Shown one piece after another: positions 34,979 to 45,884 of a stretch of 64,000 nucleotides of DNA (positions are counted from its first letter, which is position 1; the number at the start of each line of letters is the position of its first letter). The position numbers and the translations under genes are program-made. The notes below the pieces were generated by a model, which saw nothing but the letters and a program-made list of their open reading frames with translations, did not search any database and was not told the DNA's origin. Source of the stretch: Anisodus tanguticus (Eukaryota > Streptophyta > Magnoliopsida > Solanales > Solanaceae). The stretch lies in the NCBI GenBank assembly GCA_034509755.1, contig CM067550.1, positions 19,523,001 to 19,587,000 on the forward strand, read 5' to 3'.

Positions 34979-35230
34979 ATGTCGGTCAAAAGTTGTGTGA
35001 CCAAATATGGATATGGTTGTGATTTTCTGGTAGAAGAGAGTGATGATGATGTTGTTGAAGTTCAACGTGTTCATGGTGTCACCGCTCCTGAGAGTGGTGG
35101 GAACAATCGCTCACGAGAGGATGATGATGTCAACTGGGACAAGAGGAGATGGCTGAAGATGTGGTTCTATCTTGCAGCAGAAGGCCTATATCTGTTCCAG
35201 ACAAAGGATCTGAATTATGGTATGGAGTAA
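34979..35230 (+). CDS. Gag-derived small ORF beside the 5' LTR (83 aa)
   Basis: The ATG lies 38 bp after the LTR. The product starts MSVKSCVTKYGYGCDF, has an acidic EESDDDVVEV stretch, VHGVTAPESGG, then DKRRWLKMWFYLAAEGLYLF, which resembles the N-terminal gag segment FKRWQxKMLFYLTTxGL of copia. It is colinear with 20691-20446. No UBN2 body or zinc knuckle follows. It may be a packaging-related remnant or simply decaying coding sequence; no function is claimed. Confidence 0.45.
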   Translation: MSVKSCVTKYGYGCDFLVEESDDDVVEVQRVHGVTAPESGGNNRSREDDDVNWDKRRWLKMWFYLAAEGLYLFQTKDLNYGME

Positions 35231-35659
35231 ATGGACACTCAGTCCAATGAAGTGACTGAAGTGGGCCAGAATCCGAAATTGGAATAAGTTATTTTCTTCC
35301 TTGTCAAGAATAAAGATTAAATGATGTCTGATTAAAATAGGGCTTAAAGTAAGGAGGAATATGAAAACGTTTTCACAAAATAATTTATATTCCTTACGCT
35401 TTAAAATCAGAAGTTTAATCTCTTCTTCTTTCCCGTTTAAAGATTGGACTTTGTAAATGACTTAAAAAGATCCGTTCTTTTAAGTGTAATTATTAAAAGT
35501 GTGTAAAGTATGTTCGCACATACGATGGAGAAAGATCCACTAACTGTGCAAAAACTGTTACCACTCTTAAGTAAGCGCCAAGAATTGTCTAGGCACCAAT
35601 CATAACGGAAGAAGTCTAAAAGCTAAAGACGTTGAGTCTGTCACACTATTTGGCAGGAG

Positions 35660-36005
35660 ATCCTTCATAGGATGATATTGGACACTTAGTCATACAAAGC
35701 CTCCGGGCGACTGGAGTGGGACAAAATTCCTTTTATAGGATGATATTGGACACTCAGTCATACAAAGCCTCCGGGCGACTGGAGTGGGCCAAAATTCCTT
35801 TGATATGATGATATTGGACACTCAGTTATACAAAGCCTACGGGCGACTGGAGTGGGGCCATAATTCATTTCATAGGAAAACTAATGGACACCTAGTGTGG
35901 TGGGACAGAGTTTCCAAGTCTTAAATGATCTGAAGGCCTAAAAAAAGGCAGAAACGAAATTGGACACTCAGTCTGCCAAAGCAACTGGAGTGGGCCAGAG
36001 TATCC
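35660..36005 (+). repeat. ~68-bp tandem repeats (GGACACTCAGTC / ACTGGAGTGGG)
   Basis: Four to five degenerate units, each with TTGGACAC(T)(C)AGT and CTCCGGGCGACTGGAGTGGG, in the reverse orientation of the array block at 3628-3890. A further single unit sits at about 35231-35265, just after the small ORF. Confidence 0.72.
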
Positions 36006-36379
36006 AGATCACATATGATCTGGTTACGCCCTAACCACGGGCAAGAGGTTGTTCATGTGAAGTAACGCCACCTTTAAAGTAGAAGGGGTTGGAGAGGTTG
36101 TCCTCAATAGGACTTCAGGGAATGAGATCACTCTAAAATGAGGTGATACATGTCCCAAACTTGGTTTAAGGGACGTTGTTGGTCAAGCTGGTTTGAGACT
36201 AGTCCAACGGGTCTATAAAAGCTAAGAATGGTACCGTATGTCTGTAGCCAAATGAATGATGTATTTGTAATCCGTGCATCTATGCTATCATAGATTAAGA
36301 CACGTTAAATAGCAAGTCATTCAAAAGCTAAAGATATTGAGATTGTTGCCTTCTGTCGACATAAACCCTCAAACTAAAT

Positions 36380-37031
36380 GTGAGGTAGGCGAAGAGGCAA
36401 AATCACATTTCCAAATTCCGTCAAAAGAATAGCGAAAGAAGCACCGCTCCTCTAGAACTTAGTCACACCTACATGGGTGATTTGAAGTTTATACAAAATA
36501 GAGGGAGGAGATAAGTACTTTGTGACCTTCATTGGTGATGGTACAATGTATAGTATCCTTTGTTTGTTGAAAAGCAAAGATGAAATTGTTGAAGCGGATA
36601 AGCGCTACAAAGAAGAAGTTGAAAATCAACTAAGCCTACGGATTGAGGAATTCGTAGTGATAAAGGGGGGGGGGGGAATGTGAAACATCGTTCATTAAAC
36701 GACTGTTCATTACACACCTCAGTCTAACGGTGTTAGCCAAGCGCAAAGTCGTACGCCCAAATTATGTGGGGTACGGCGATCCTTACCGCTAATGCAATTC
36801 TCAACAGAACTCCGCATAAGGGTAAGGATAACCATCCGTGTGAGACATGGAAATGATCTCACATACAAATATTGTGATGTGGGGTGGCTTGGTAGAAGTT
36901 GGACTACCGAAATAGGTCAAGTTAGACTTAAGACTATAGATTGCATATCCACTGGATCTGCAAATAACAGTAGTGCTTATCGCCTCTTGGTGTCAAAGAA
37001 TGCTGAATTCTTTGAAGATAACTTTCCTTGA
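36380..37031 (+). pseudogene. Copia integrase relic
   Basis: Pieces in changing frames: TYMGDLKFIQNRGR-like, YFVTFIGDGT, LLKSKDEIVEADKRYKEEVENQL, and later IDCISTGSANNSSAYRLLV and KNAEFFEDNFP. A run of 13 G at 36666-36678 replaces the SDRGGE region. Aspartates expected at the first catalytic site are not seen. It is non-functional. Confidence 0.7.
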
Positions 37032-37189
37032 AAAGGAAAAAGAAGTAATTTCTCAAGGTTAATAAGAACCCGTGAGGGCCTGAAATCTGAAACTAGACGT
37101 TCCGTATCTACAGGACTCGAAAGTTGTTGGCTATCCGGAACTTAATATTCCAGATCTGCAGAACTCAGAGATTCTAGATGTTGAACCGA

Positions 37190-37400
37190 GATGAAGCAAA
37201 GAAGGGGACAAAGACTTGTTCCAGTCTTTCTAGCTTGTATGATTGAGAATGAACCATGGACAATTAACAAATAATTGTCATCCCCAAAAGCGCTGCTTTG
37301 GAAAGAAGCTAAAGAGAGAAATAGATTCCATCATATAGAACCATACTTGTGTAATGGTTGATCTTCTTCCGAGAAAAGAACCTTTGGGTTGTAAAATGTG
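37190..37400 (+). pseudogene. Copia reverse transcriptase start relic
   Basis: ACMIENEPWTIN is followed by a stop, then SSPKALLWKEAKER and the remains of a DPLGCK segment. It corresponds to 2559-2344 in the array and stops at the same point, so the loss of the polymerase core predates the spread of the family. Confidence 0.62.
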
Positions 37401-38119
37401 CTCCCCTGTGAGTAGCTCAACATCCAGGGCCATTGCAGTCTTGCGTGGCATGGATGTTGAAACAGCCTTCCCAACCGGAGAGTTGGAAGAAGAGGATCAG
37501 AGTTAGTTTGCTGAACTATTGGGCTTCTTCCTGAACTTTCATTTTGGTCCCCGAAATGTTTACATTTTGGTCTGAAAGTTTCGGATAAAAACGAAACAAT
37601 GAATCGACCACGAAACATTGACTCTGAAGTTAGAAAGTCAACAGTTGGAAAACCAACAGTCTGAGATTGGAAGTCATATTGAAACAAAGTCTCGATATGA
37701 AAGATATGGGTATCACAGATGACATCTTAGGAATTGGATTTCTAAGACATCTAACGGACTGGTCTAACTCCAAACTCAGTTGTGAGATAGTTGACAGTCT
37801 CGTTGAAGCCATCAATGGATATGAATCATATAACTGATTGAAACCATGGTGCACCCATAGACAAGGAGTGATATGCACGGGTCACGTGTATTTCAATATA
37901 TTGTACACACTACAACCGACCTGGTATCGGCCTACAAACAGATCAGTTGAACTAAGGTTCACTGATGATCTTAATAAATGATCAATAGAAGGCGTTAAGT
38001 CGGATATGACGATATCTGAATTATTTTCTAATCTACGGATTATAGTATTCTGGATGTCCAGTGGTTCTGGGAGAACACAATGATGCAAACTGGACATCAG
38101 ATATGAAGAACACCAAAGC

Positions 38120-38560
38120 CACAAGTTAATGTGAATGATGGGTCTTGAAAAATCCTCTAAGCAAACTTGCATCGACCGATTCAGGATGGGATCGGAGTTT
38201 ATCGCTTTATACAAAGCATGAAAGAAGTTGAGTAACTTCATGACTCCTTAGAGGACGTCCCTTATTGGGAGAAACTCGTGCCTTCAGCAGTTATACAATG
38301 TGGTTAGTCGGTCGGCTTCAGGAAGGACACGGATGACGACGTCTGGACATATTTGTCAGGATCTGTCGGAGACATAAGACCGTATGGCAGTTGATCATCA
38401 CGGGTGTCACTTCCTTGTTTACTAACTAAGGGACTACTCGGAGATCAAGTGTTCTGCCTGTCTAGGGGAATGGGCTTAAAACCCAAACAATACAAACCTT
38501 TGCGGTGGTAACCCAACCATACTGATTGGAGATCCCAAGAATTTGGTTCAATGGGAAAAC
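38120..38560 (+). pseudogene. Copia RNase H and C-terminal tail relic
   Basis: SSKQTCIDRFRMGSEFIALYKA at about 38147-38218, and further on RGMGLKPKQY and DWRSQEFGSMGKLS at about 38468-38570, with stops between. These are the end of the copia polyprotein. Confidence 0.65.
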
Positions 38561-39118
38561 TAAGCTGCAAAAGATTCAGTTGAGCGCTTCGGTGGAAGCA
38601 AGAATCACTTCAGATGATGATTTATGTACGGAAACAAGAATCCAAAGTTGTTCCCGCGATAGACATTAAAGTGCTACCTGTATGGTGGGTAAAGGTTAAG
38701 CTTTCAAACCTTTAAATGATCCTCAAACGGTTGAGGTTAAGGTTGGGGAAACTTTTAATGATTCCTAACAATTGTAAAGTGGGGTATAGCAGGATACCTT
38801 GTAGGAGATCACCTATTTAAGTGCGAGGATGGCCGCCTCAAATGAACGCACTTAAGAATCCAAGTGTGTCCACGACCACAACGAACAAAACCATAAGAAT
38901 AAAAATGAATAAGGAGAGTTATTGTGTTAGTATCATTGTATTGGCTTACACTAAACACTGACGGTTCAAGACATCACGTTCACCGCGCAGTAAGTAAGTC
39001 CGGTGGTATTCAACTAGGGAAGGTTCAAAATGGAAGCTACCTCTCCTGATGCAATATCTTTTCGCTGAAAGATTGTTGAAAGTAGGCACCTTGTGTGTGC
39101 GCCAAAATCTCTCTTTCA

Positions 39119-39128
39119 TAGAGGGGAT
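39119..39128 (+). other. Polypurine tract before the 3' LTR
   Basis: TAGAGGGGAT directly precedes the LTR and is conserved in array interiors (635-644 reversed). It is the expected primer site for plus-strand DNA synthesis. Confidence 0.6.
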
Positions 39129-40404
39129 TGTTGGAAATTTGCCTTTGGCGGGGAGGTGCGTCCACCCATATTTAATGAATTAAACACTAGTGTCAGCATG
39201 GTGGAGGCTTTGTCTCTTCTCACATGCATATTCTACTAAGTGAGTAGATGACCGTAGGGCCAAGAATCGTCAAATTTCGTTGAGAAATGAAAGAGATATT
39301 GGTCCACGAAGTAAGGTGTTTGAGGCATCAAAATATGGTGTGAGACAAATCTACCACATCGGTGGAAAAATGAAGAATTGCTCTATTTATAAGTCTCTAA
39401 AGTGGTTGAGGGTTTGGGACCCCAAAGGGTATCTCATGTGTTTAAAGGAGGGAGGACCTAGATGTGTTTGGATTTAAGGATAAGCCCACGCGCGCGCCGC
39501 CGGCGCGTGCCCGTCCCGTCCGGTCCGGGCTCGGGTCACGGGTCGTGGGCTGTGGGCTGTGGAAACTTTTTGATATTATCTTTTTGGACCCCAAATTGCT
39601 TAATATTTACAGTTTGGTCCCTAGAGTTTCTGAAAAGTTGATTTTGGAAATGACGGAAGGCAGAAACTTTCTACCTACCGTTTGAGCTGATTTTGGAGCA
39701 ATAACCAACCATTACTTGGTTGTTAACTACTCCATAAACAGCCCTCCTTCATGACCATAAATCAGCCTCTCTAAATGGCCATTAACAGCCCTCTCTAATG
39801 CCATTAACAACCCTCACTAATGCCATTAACAACCATGTTTGTGGCAGTTGAGGAGTCCATCTTCCATGCTATTTATTGATGCATTTTGGCTCAATTGTCT
39901 ACATATACGAAAACAGCAGCACAAACAGTGACGAAAAACACTGAGCAAACACACATATACACAAAATATACACAATAGAGACACACTATATACACAGAGA
40001 CAAAACAAAAGAGAAAGTCAGTCCAATAACGTTGGACGAAAACAGAAACTCTTCCTTCCTTTTCCGTATCTTCAGCAAGTCGATTGATATTTGTTTTCTT
40101 CGTCAGACTCAACCTATTTGCTTTGTAGTGTTGAGATTAAAGTGTTGTTTTATCTTGGGAGACTATTGTCCATTAACGTAAAAGCATATATACGGGGCAA
40201 TCTTGTCTTAAGGACAGAGTGCAATCACTCGACTCAGCACACAGTTGTAACCATCCAGATTTAGTTGTTTCTTGATTTCAGGTTATCAAGATTCAAGACT
40301 CAACAACTTTGCGACAGTTCTGAAGATTGACTATTTGTTTATCCTTTCGAACACTTGTAATATTTATTTACTTCTCGTACTGCTCTACAATAGAGTACAC
40401 AACA
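39129..40404 (+). repeat. 3' LTR (1276 bp) of the plus-strand element
   Basis: Same ends as the 5' LTR (TGTTGGAAATTT...GAGTACACAACA), followed directly by the AAAAT duplication at 40405-40409. Substitutions and small indels between the two LTRs show the insertion is not recent. Confidence 0.88.
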
Positions 40405-40488
40405 AAAATTAAAAGTTCAAGTAGCTTCTTTCTCTTTTAGTGAGATTAAAGTTTAGAAAAAAAATTAACAATCTTTTTAAATTATGTA

Positions 40489-41075
40489 GCATGGAACGAG
40501 GACACATATAATAGAACTGAGATCTTTTGGAAGGAACAGGAGAGAAACTTGCTGATCCATTTGATTTTGGAGGTGGCATTTGTAATCCAAATGGAGCAAC
40601 AGATCCTGGATTAGTCTATGATATGGATAAAAATGATTATTTGAATTATCTTTGCAGCTTGGGTTATAGTAATGATAAGGTTTACAATGCAACTACATAT
40701 TTTTCCGATACAAAATATTCTACTACAGCTGGCAATATATGTCCCAATGAAGTACCTTCAAGGTTGGATTTGAATTTCCCTTCAATATCTATTCCAGATC
40801 TTAAAACTTCAATTACTGTCAGAAGAACAGTTACCAATATTGGAAATGTCAACTCTGTATACAAACTACTGATTAAACCTCCAAGAAATACTGCAATTAA
40901 AGTAAGTCCACATGTGTTGAAGTTCAATTCTAAGACAAAGAAAATAACTTTGAGGTCAAAATCACATCTACTCACCAAAGAAAAGAGTAAATTTAGCTTT
41001 GGAAGTTTGACTTGGACTGATGGCATGCATTTTGTAAGAATTTCTATTGCTGTGAGAAAACAAGTAAATATCTAA
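40489..41075 (+). pseudogene. Subtilisin-like protease, C-terminal exon fragment
   Basis: The translation gives EDTYNRTEIF, a one-base frame change near 40526, then LADPFDFGGGICNPNGATDPGLVYDM, YLNYLCSLGY and the fibronectin-III-like C-terminal domain (SISIPDLKTSITVRRTVTNIG...SLTWTDGMHFVR), with a stop at 41075. In intact plant subtilases this follows the catalytic Ser region (GTSMATPH), which is absent. The region just upstream (TTATGTAG) could be an intron acceptor. The copia element ends 85 bp before it. With no catalytic domain in the window and a frameshift, it is a gene fragment. Intact enzymes act as secreted serine proteases. Confidence 0.78.
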
Positions 41076-41799
41076 AGAAAAAGGTACTAAATTTAGCTTT
41101 CGAAATGTGTTATGGAGTGATGACATACATTTTGTTAGAATGAAAAAAAATTGTTTGCTACATAGGAGCATATCTTTTTGAAAGAAAATGAGAAATGACT
41201 ATCAAATTACTCAAAGAAAGCATGGTGAGCTTGTTGCTCATACCCCCTCCCCATTAGTTCTTTACTTCTTTTTATTCATGTTTTTCTTTTTCTTTGTATG
41301 TAATTAGATAGTATAGTGTAGAATCAAATCAAAGCTACTCCGGTATTTATTTAAATATCAAAGATTATTTTATTTTTTGAGTTTATGATTCTCTATCGTT
41401 CATGTCGCCTTCAATTCGGTTGAATACTTTGGACAACATTTCATGTTGGTATAATATTTGGAAATATTTCACATATTTGTGCAGCTCTAAGTTTATTTAA
41501 TCTAAAATCATGTTTTATGCATAAACTATTTAAAGATATTGAATATTTCCATAATTTTTAATGACAAACATTAATGCAAATTGCTAGCTATAATAAAAAG
41601 AATAAGGGTCTAAATCACACTCTCATCAAAGTTGATAGCCTGAAAAACTATCTCTATGCTATCTTTGAAAATATTTCACCACCCAATACCTTCTATTTTA
41701 TATTTAAATAAAAGGGGAAAGGGTAATAAATACCCTCTCACGATCCAAATCTTGAATCTAGTCCATATCCTCTGGTTATATACGTACAAGATATGTATC
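41076..41799. other. Intergenic, nothing recognised
   Basis: AT-rich DNA after the subtilase fragment; it may include its former 3' UTR. I see no coding or structural signal. Confidence 0.5.
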
Positions 41800-42440
41800 C
41801 TTCAAAAAAGCTCCCCAGCCTATGAACCCTAACCCTAGCTGACGGCAGCTAGGCCTTTGATGGCCATTCCGGCCACCAAACAACCTCCTCGCGAGCCTAC
41901 CCCTACTCTCTCCTACAAAACCCCATACAACACATTCCCATTAAATCGCTCGTGCTCCTTCACGACAAGCCAACAGTTCAATAGAGTTTATATGCAGTTG
42001 AACATATGATAGTCCATGAAAATCTTCAGTTTGTAGCCATGGGTAGTATTCATATGGTTGGACTGAGTTACAAGATTTACATAAAGCTATACCTACTCAA
42101 TGTGACATAAAGGGAGAATGTCAAATTGGATTTCTTTGCAATTGTCATGTATAGATAGGACCGAGTCTATTAGAGGATTACATGCAGTTGTTATCAAAAC
42201 AAGCTCACTATATCAAGGACAAGAATGTGTATTTTAAGATGCGACCTCTTAATGGTATCCATGCTTAGATCTTGATGAAGAAACATCTATTATCGTTGCA
42301 TGGATATCTTTTAATTGTTACCACCAAACTATTTTGTGAAAGGGTCATTGTTCCCATTAGCTTATGCTGTACGGGAGCATTTACATGTAAATTTGGCCAC
42401 AAAAATAAATAATTTTCACCATTAAAGTTATATAGTTCGA
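41800..42440 (+). pseudogene. L1-type LINE ORF1 relic (DUF4283-like)
   Basis: Plus-strand frames give ENLQFVAMG, then TQCDIKGECQIGFLCNCHV, later CLDLDEETSI.VAWISF, KGSLFPLAYAV and LHVNLATK. This string matches the conserved first ORF of plant L1 LINEs, an RNA-binding gag-like protein. Stops and frame changes occur every few tens of codons, and no ORF2 follows. It is an old, truncated copy with no clear ends. Confidence 0.6.
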
Positions 42441-43098
42441 GGCAACGAAGTTCCACACCGAATATCTAATCAATATTCAATTTTATTTTTTTTTAATTAC
42501 AGTAGGGGAAGGGAGTAAAGAGTGAGGTACTATGCCATTGAGGGGTTTAACCTCAGCCTCAATTAAATTGTTATTGTTCTTCCTTTACTTTTCTTTTTCT
42601 TTTCTTATTTTTACTTATTTTTTTCTACTGTATCTGTGTTCCCTTCTACTTGCATGAAATATTCATCGTTTTATACAAAATATCAAAACCTAAGCATACT
42701 AAAAAACGACCAAAAACTGCAGTCCATCTTAATGGAAAAGGTACTGAAATAGACAGAATATGCGAACAATATAAACCATAGGTCTATTTACGATATGGTA
42801 AATGAAATTATTATTATAAATCTTTTAATAATCTAGTTTGACAAAAAACTTCTCTTTTTCCCCTTTAGAAATATAAATATTGATAGTACCAGTTTAGGTG
42901 CTAACGAACTTCCATACTTGACAAATTAAAATAGCAAAAATTTCTTGTCAAATTCCATTAGTGGTTTCTTACATCCGCTCTATTACATTCAGTGTCAATT
43001 CTTCGTGTGATTTCATTTAAATGTTCTAAGCCACAGCTAAGTATTATATGTCTCTTTTCGAAACTGGGCATTTTTACGCACACTAAAAAGAAAAATTA
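42441..43098. other. Intergenic, nothing recognised
   Basis: AT-rich DNA between two LINE relics. Homopolymeric T stretches occur near 42486 and 42590. Confidence 0.5.
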
Positions 43099-44413
43099 TA
43101 ACAAACAACAACATACCTAGTATAGTCCCACAAAATGGAATCGAGGAGGGTAGAGTGTACGCAGACATTACCTCTACCATGAATGTAGAGTGGTTGTTTC
43201 CGATAGATCCTCGGCTCATAGAAAAGCAAACCATAGCAAAGAGTAAAAGGAAATAATCAGCAAGAACGAAGCCATGAAACACTAAATGAAGAATGACCAA
43301 GCAGTCTAGGAAAGAAAACCACAATGAACTACCATGAAATCATATGCCAGTCGAAGTACAAGACACAACATGTAATAACAGGAATCAAAGGATAAGAAAC
43401 TACAAGGATAATAAGAAGTGTGACACACACAACTACCTACTAACCTTCTACCCAGATCGTGTCATTCATAACCTCTTATCTAAGGTCATGTCCTCGGTGA
43501 GCTGGAACTGCGTCATGTCTTGTCTAATCACTTCTCCCCAATAATTCTTTGGCCTACCTCTATCCCTCCTGAAACCATCCATAGCCAACCTCTCACACCT
43601 TTGTACTGGGACATCCGCGCTTCTCCTTTGCACATGTCTGAACCATTTCAGCCTCGCTTTCCTCATCTTGTCCTCCATCGAGGCTACTCCCACCTTCTCC
43701 CGAATATCCTCATTTCTAATTCTATCTTTCCTCGTGTGCCCACACATCCACCGCAACATCCTCATTTCCGTCACCTCATCTTCTGAACGTGGTTGTTCTT
43801 TACTGGCCAACTTTCCTCCCCATACAACATAGTTGGTCTAACCACCAATCTGTAGAATTTTCCTTTACGTTTCGGTGACACATTCTTATCAAACAAGACT
43901 CCGGATGTAAGCCTCATTTCATCCACCCGACACCAATACGATGTGTGGCATCTTCATCAATCTCCCCTATTTTTTTGAATAATAGACCCAATGTACTTGA
44001 AATTTTCTCTCTTTTGAATGACCTGGGTATCAAGTCTCACGTCCACGCCATCCTCATGCGCTACTCCACTAAACTTGCACTCCAAGTACTCTGTTTTAGT
44101 CCTGCTCAAACTGAACCATTTAGATTCCAGGGTCTTGTCTCGAAACCTCCAACTTAGCGTTAGCTCCATTGCGAGTCTCATCAATCAAAACGATCATCGG
44201 CAAATAACATACACCAAGGCACCTCATCTTGAATTTGCAACGTCAAAATATCCATTACCAAGGCAAATAAAAATTGGCTAAGAGTTGACCCCTGGTGCAA
44301 CCCTATCACAACCGGAAAGTACTCCGAGTTGCCTCCCATTGTCTTTACCGTGGTCTTAACTCCATCATACATGTCCTTGATCGCCCTAGTGTACACCATA
44401 AATACACCACTAG
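43099..44413 (-). mobile_element. RTE-type LINE, 3' half (split by a gypsy insertion)
   Basis: Minus strand. Reverse transcriptase palm: VYTRAIKDMYDGVKTTVKTMGG, GLHQGSTLSQFLFALVMD and MLFADD (catalytic FADD) at 44399-44190. Next LSRTKTEYLECKFS at 44150-44080, and the C-terminal RWMCGHTRKDRIRNEDIREK ... KARLKWFRHVQRR ... RPKNYWGEVIRQDM at 43810-43466. A 3' UTR with GGTAGAGTGTACGCAGAC (on plus) and a (TTG)n-like tail end near 43099. Frames are shifted in several places. The remaining 5' part lies at 57377-58845. Confidence 0.82.
44409..44413 (+). repeat. Target-site duplication of the gypsy element, left copy (ACTAG)
   Basis: Identical to 57372-57376. Removing the intervening 12,958 bp plus one copy makes the LINE reading continuous across EAS/GVF. 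Confidence 0.9.
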
Positions 44414-44485
44414 TGTAATAACCTAATTTGGGCCTTAGCCCATTAAGACTACTTAAGACCTAAGAATTTACCCACCTCCTTAGTA

Positions 44486-44490
44486 ATAAT
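44486..44490 (+). repeat. Target-site duplication of the nested copia, left copy (ATAAT)
   Basis: Identical to 49539-49543, directly outside the short LTRs. Confidence 0.88.
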
Positions 44491-44655
44491 TGTAAATGTG
44501 TACAAGTATAACACTACAATTCCTACCCATAATTAGAATAGGATTCCTCTTATATTGGGAATAGGATTCCTCTTGTATTAGGATTGTATATTGTACACTA
44601 TATATATTGTTATCAATGAGAAAGACTCCCTAAGGGAGATTAATATCATCTTACA
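44491..44655 (+). repeat. 5' LTR of the nested copia (165 bp)
   Basis: TGTAAATGTGTAC...ATCATCTTACA. It contains TATATATTGTTATCAATGAG near its end, a likely TATA region. Confidence 0.88.
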
Positions 44656-44668
44656 TGGTATCAGGAGC
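44656..44668 (+). other. Primer binding site for initiator tRNA-Met
   Basis: TGGTATCAGGAGC directly after the LTR equals the standard plant copia site TGGTATCAGAGC with one inserted G. Confidence 0.75.
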
Positions 44669-44771
44669 TAAAACCCTACTATAGAAAAATTCCTCCTTGC
44701 CGCCGACCCCCACCTCTCGGCCGACGGCAACAATAACCTTTTTATTTTTTCTCTTCCCAATTTCCATCCTA

Positions 44772-45884
44772 ATGGAGAATTTGGCTACTCCCACCTCTTC
44801 TGATGCTTCCGCTTCTCACTCAGTCGTCATCCAACCCATCTCTTCACCGTCTTTTCATCCGGCTCTCGTCGTTACCAACATTAAGAATTTTATCCCTATA
44901 ATTCTTGATCAAGAAAACGGCCAATATTGGTCATGGGTGGAACTATTTCGCATCCATGCATGTGTATATCATGTGCTTGATCATATAGACGACTCTTTTC
45001 CTCGTCCTCCCGATATGGACGACATCACATGGCGTCGCCTTGATGTCGCAGTCAAACAGTGGATATATGGCATCATATCCAAGGATTTACTATACACAAT
45101 TATGAAAACGGGTGCCTCTGCCCATGATCTATGGACACGTTTGGAAGAAATATTTCAAGACAACAAGAACACTCGCGCCGTGTACTTGGAAGAACAGTTC
45201 AACGCCACCCGTCTCGAAAACTTCTCTAATATGTCAGAATATTGAAAGCAGCTGAAACTTGTGGCAGACCAACTGTCTAATGTTGGTACACCTGTGTCCA
45301 AAACTAAGATGGTGTTACAATTAGTTGCGGGACTCCCCAAGGGTGAATATGACACCATAGCCACGATGATACAACAGGCTGACCCTCTACCAAGTTTCAA
45401 CAAAGCACGCTCGCAATTGTTATTGGAGGAAACAAGACGTGCGAAACAGGATGAGCATAACCAGAAGGCTTTAATAGTTGAACCGCCCGCACAACATCAG
45501 GCCACCGCCGGCCAACAGCCTCCGCCAGAAAATATTCAACCGCGGCAAAACTGCGGCAGCATGGGTGGCAAGGGCCGCGGCAGTGGGCGAGGTGGCAAGG
45601 GCCGCGGGAAGGGCCGAGGCCAACAAACACAGCAGTCCAGCAACACCATGGCATGGGCCGGCCTAGCATCTGGTTACCCAAATCAGAACTGGGCCGCGGC
45701 TTCAGCATATCCCCCAGCCCAGTTCCCTTTTCAGCAACAAGGGCTACTAGGCCAGGCTCTAGGTCCGCACTCGCCCCTTCTCCAGCACCAACAGGCCCAT
45801 GTCGTGCAGGCCCAGTTCCCGCAGCAGCCCTTCAATCAAATCCCCACCGACTTGGGTCAGGCATTCAGCAGTATGAGTATGTAG
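44772..45884 (+). pseudogene. Gag of the nested copia, one internal stop
   Basis: The frame starts MENLATPTSS and has the UBN2/Retrotran_gag core (QYWSWVELFRIHACVYHVLDHI, WIYGIISKDLL, LWTRLEEIF). It continues after a TGA at 45243-45245 with QLKLVADQLSNVGTPVSKTKMVLQLVAGLP and a Gly/Arg-rich and Gln/Pro-rich tail (45540-45880). No zinc knuckle is seen, as in some Ale-type copia. The frame ends at TAG 45882, just before protease. The intact protein would form the virus-like particle. Confidence 0.8.

Larger units (their letters stand above)
33657..40404 (+). mobile_element. Complete copy of the array-type copia element (6748 bp)
   Basis: Two direct LTRs bracket an interior of 4188 bp, and AAAAT is duplicated at both outer borders, so this is a genuine single insertion. 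The family is the one in the 1-24240 array but in opposite orientation, and it is clearly diverged from those copies. The interior has a gag-start ORF, ~68-bp repeats, an integrase relic, the start of reverse transcriptase and RNase H relics. With no polymerase core it must have moved using enzymes from another element. It lies between the solo LTR and a subtilase gene fragment. Confidence 0.88.

Noticed and set aside
45397..45708. 103-codon minus-strand frame and other antisense frames in the nested copia
   Set aside because: They are shadows of the GC-rich gag tail and show no family features.
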